DNA of 6,207 bases from Acidimicrobiales bacterium (GTDB lineage: Bacteria; Actinomycetota; Acidimicrobiia; Acidimicrobiales; Ilumatobacteraceae): positions 1-6,207 of the forward strand of contig JAURNB010000127.1 of assembly GCA_030830415.1 (NCBI GenBank). The letters are read 5' to 3'. This document shows, piece after piece, positions 5,309-6,207 of this stretch (its first letter is position 1; every line of letters begins with the position of its first letter). Below the pieces are notes generated by a model, which saw nothing but the letters and a program-made list of their open reading frames with translations, did no database searches and was not told where the DNA came from. Both the position numbers and the translations under genes were made by a program.

Positions 5309-6093
5309 TGAGTGGAAGTGCAGCTGTTCTCTTAGCGAGTGCTATTGCAATTGCAATTTTGATGTTCGCCATGTGGCTCTTCAGCCTCGCAATCAAAAAT
5401 GCCTCTATTGTTGACATTGTTTGGGGTCTTGGTTTCGTATTGGTTGCATGGGTAACGCACAGCGTGGCCGACGGTAACGATGCTCGTGGCTGGTTGTTAA
5501 CCCTGCTCACCACGGCATGGGGTTTACGTTTGGCAACGTACTTGTCGTGGCGCAACATTGGTCACGGTGAGGATTATCGCTACAAGGCAATGCGCAAACA
5601 TCATGGCGCGAAATTCCCGCTCGTGAGTTTGTTTACAGTGTTCATCTTGCAAGGTGTGTTGATGTGGTTGGTGTCGTTGCCGGTACAACTGGGTCAGGTA
5701 TCTCGGGGCCCAGATATTGGCGTGCTGGGCATCGTGGGCATTGCATTTTTTGCTGTTGGTCTTTTCTTCGAAACAGTGGGCGACATTCAACTGGCTCAGT
5801 TCAAGGCCAACATTGCAAACGCTGGAAAAGTAATGCAAACGGGTCTTTGGAAATACACGCGTCACCCCAACTACTTTGGCGATGCGTGTGTGTGGTGGGG
5901 TCTTGCACTCATCGCCGCCGAAGCAGAAATTGGTGTTGTGGGAATCGTTGGCGCGGTGGTCATGAGCATTCTTCTGCGCAAAGTTTCTGGTGTCACGCTT
6001 TTGGAAAAGAGCTTGAAGAAGCGTAAAGAGGGCTACAACGAATACGTGGCGCGTACCAGTGCCTTTATTCCCAGGCCGCCCAAAAAGATTTAA
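5308..6093 (+). CDS. DUF1295 integral membrane protein (steroid 5-alpha-reductase / isoprenylcysteine methyltransferase-like)
   Basis: This 261-residue polytopic membrane protein has hydrophobic segments at roughly 5-28, 34-50, 61-80, 104-127, 136-158 and 194-224. Family marks are NASIVDIVWGLGFV near the N-terminus (31-44) and TGLWKYTRHPNYFGD at 178-192. The RHPNY element is shared by DUF1295 proteins, steroid 5-alpha-reductases and isoprenylcysteine/phospholipid methyltransferases, where it lies in the cofactor-binding C-terminal part. The biochemical role of bacterial DUF1295 members is generally not defined; a lipid or isoprenoid reductase or methyltransferase are the options. ATG 5308 was chosen because GAAAGG at 5293-5298 lies 9 nt upstream and the ATG shares a base with the acyltransferase stop (TGATG). 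GTG 5305 would add one residue. Translational coupling to the acyltransferase suggests a shared membrane-lipid function. The TAA stop overlaps the opposite-strand stop of the next gene. Confidence 0.92.
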   Translation: MSGSAAVLLASAIAIAILMFAMWLFSLAIKNASIVDIVWGLGFVLVAWVTHSVADGNDARGWLLTLLTTAWGLRLATYLSWRNIGHGEDYRYKAMRKHHGAKFPLVSLFTVFILQGVLMWLVSLPVQLGQVSRGPDIGVLGIVGIAFFAVGLFFETVGDIQLAQFKANIANAGKVMQTGLWKYTRHPNYFGDACVWWGLALIAAEAEIGVVGIVGAVVMSILLRKVSGVTLLEKSLKKRKEGYNEYVARTSAFIPRPPKKI

Positions 6094-6207
6094 GAGCGAG
6101 ATGCAGCAAAGGCTGCAGCAAGATCATTGCGCAGGTCGTCAACATGCTCAAGACCTACCGAGATGCGCATGAGTCCGTCACTCGCGAGAGCGCCAGTCAG
6201 CGACTCT
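6090..6207 (-). CDS. Cys/Met-metabolism PLP-dependent enzyme, C-terminal fragment (cystathionine gamma-synthase / homoserine sulfhydrylase family)
   Basis: Only the last 38 codons and the stop of a reverse-strand gene are present; the rest lies beyond the right edge. The fragment contains SDGLMRISVGLEHVDDL, the strongly conserved C-terminal block of the trans-sulfuration enzyme family (usually GLxRLSVGxExxxDL). Its arginine is the family's substrate-carboxylate residue. The downstream run DLRNDLAAAFAASR matches the closing helix. Members include cystathionine gamma-synthase, cystathionine gamma-lyase and O-acetyl- or O-succinylhomoserine sulfhydrylase, all built around a lysine-bound pyridoxal phosphate. 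The tail cannot separate them. The stop shares the 4-bp TTAA with the convergent DUF1295 stop. It fits the sulfur theme of the siroheme operon, although it is not in that operon. Confidence 0.85.
   Translation of the reverse strand, partial: ESLTGALASDGLMRISVGLEHVDDLRNDLAAAFAASRS

Noticed and set aside
5343..5360. Tandem GCAATT units near the DUF1295 start.
   Set aside because: They encode the alternating Ala-Ile of a membrane helix and need no other explanation.

Overview
The window looks like part of a chromosome from a moderate-GC bacterium, most likely an actinobacterium. A member of the Acidimicrobiia is my best guess. This rests on protein style and gene set only (a P450 of actinobacterial type, a stand-alone Rieske oxygenase, siroheme genes split in two). 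No rRNA or other marker gene is present, so the placement is an inference. Genes are packed tightly, with several 1-4 bp overlaps. I saw no tRNA, rRNA, CRISPR array, insertion sequence or prophage gene.

Region 1 (1-1998, + strand) is an oxidative catabolic cluster. It holds the 3' end of a cytochrome P450 gene, a complete Rieske-type non-heme iron oxygenase alpha subunit, and a small VOC-fold (glyoxalase/dioxygenase superfamily) protein 8 bp downstream. No beta subunit, ferredoxin or reductase gene is visible. The substrate cannot be read from the window.

Region 2 (2007-4296, - strand) is a three-gene operon read right to left: a TauD/TfdA-type 2-oxoglutarate dioxygenase, a precorrin-2 dehydrogenase (Met8/CysG N-terminal type), and a uroporphyrinogen-III C-methyltransferase (SUMT, CobA/CysG C-terminal type). 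Both junctions are 4-bp ATGA overlaps, which implies translational coupling. The shared logic is probably sulfur. TauD-type enzymes release sulfite from organosulfur compounds, and siroheme, whose precursor path the other two enzymes encode, is the cofactor of assimilatory sulfite reductase. A partial gene at the right edge (6090-6207, - strand) is the C-terminus of a PLP-dependent Cys/Met-metabolism enzyme, which also fits a sulfur neighbourhood.

Region 3 (4277-6093, + strand) diverges from region 2. It holds a membrane-anchored PlsC-like acyltransferase and, overlapping it by 1 bp, a DUF1295 (steroid 5-alpha-reductase/ICMT-like) integral membrane protein. Membrane-lipid modification is the likely theme.

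The most notable non-coding signal lies between regions 2 and 3. A perfect 6-bp inverted repeat with a 7-nt spacer (4276-4294) closely resembles, on both strands, the type 1 site bound by the Fe-S regulator IscR (Rrf2 family). It covers the 5'-most possible start codons of both divergent genes, so at least one of those starts is probably wrong. A second perfect palindrome (2000-2017) spans the convergent gene ends between regions 1 and 2.
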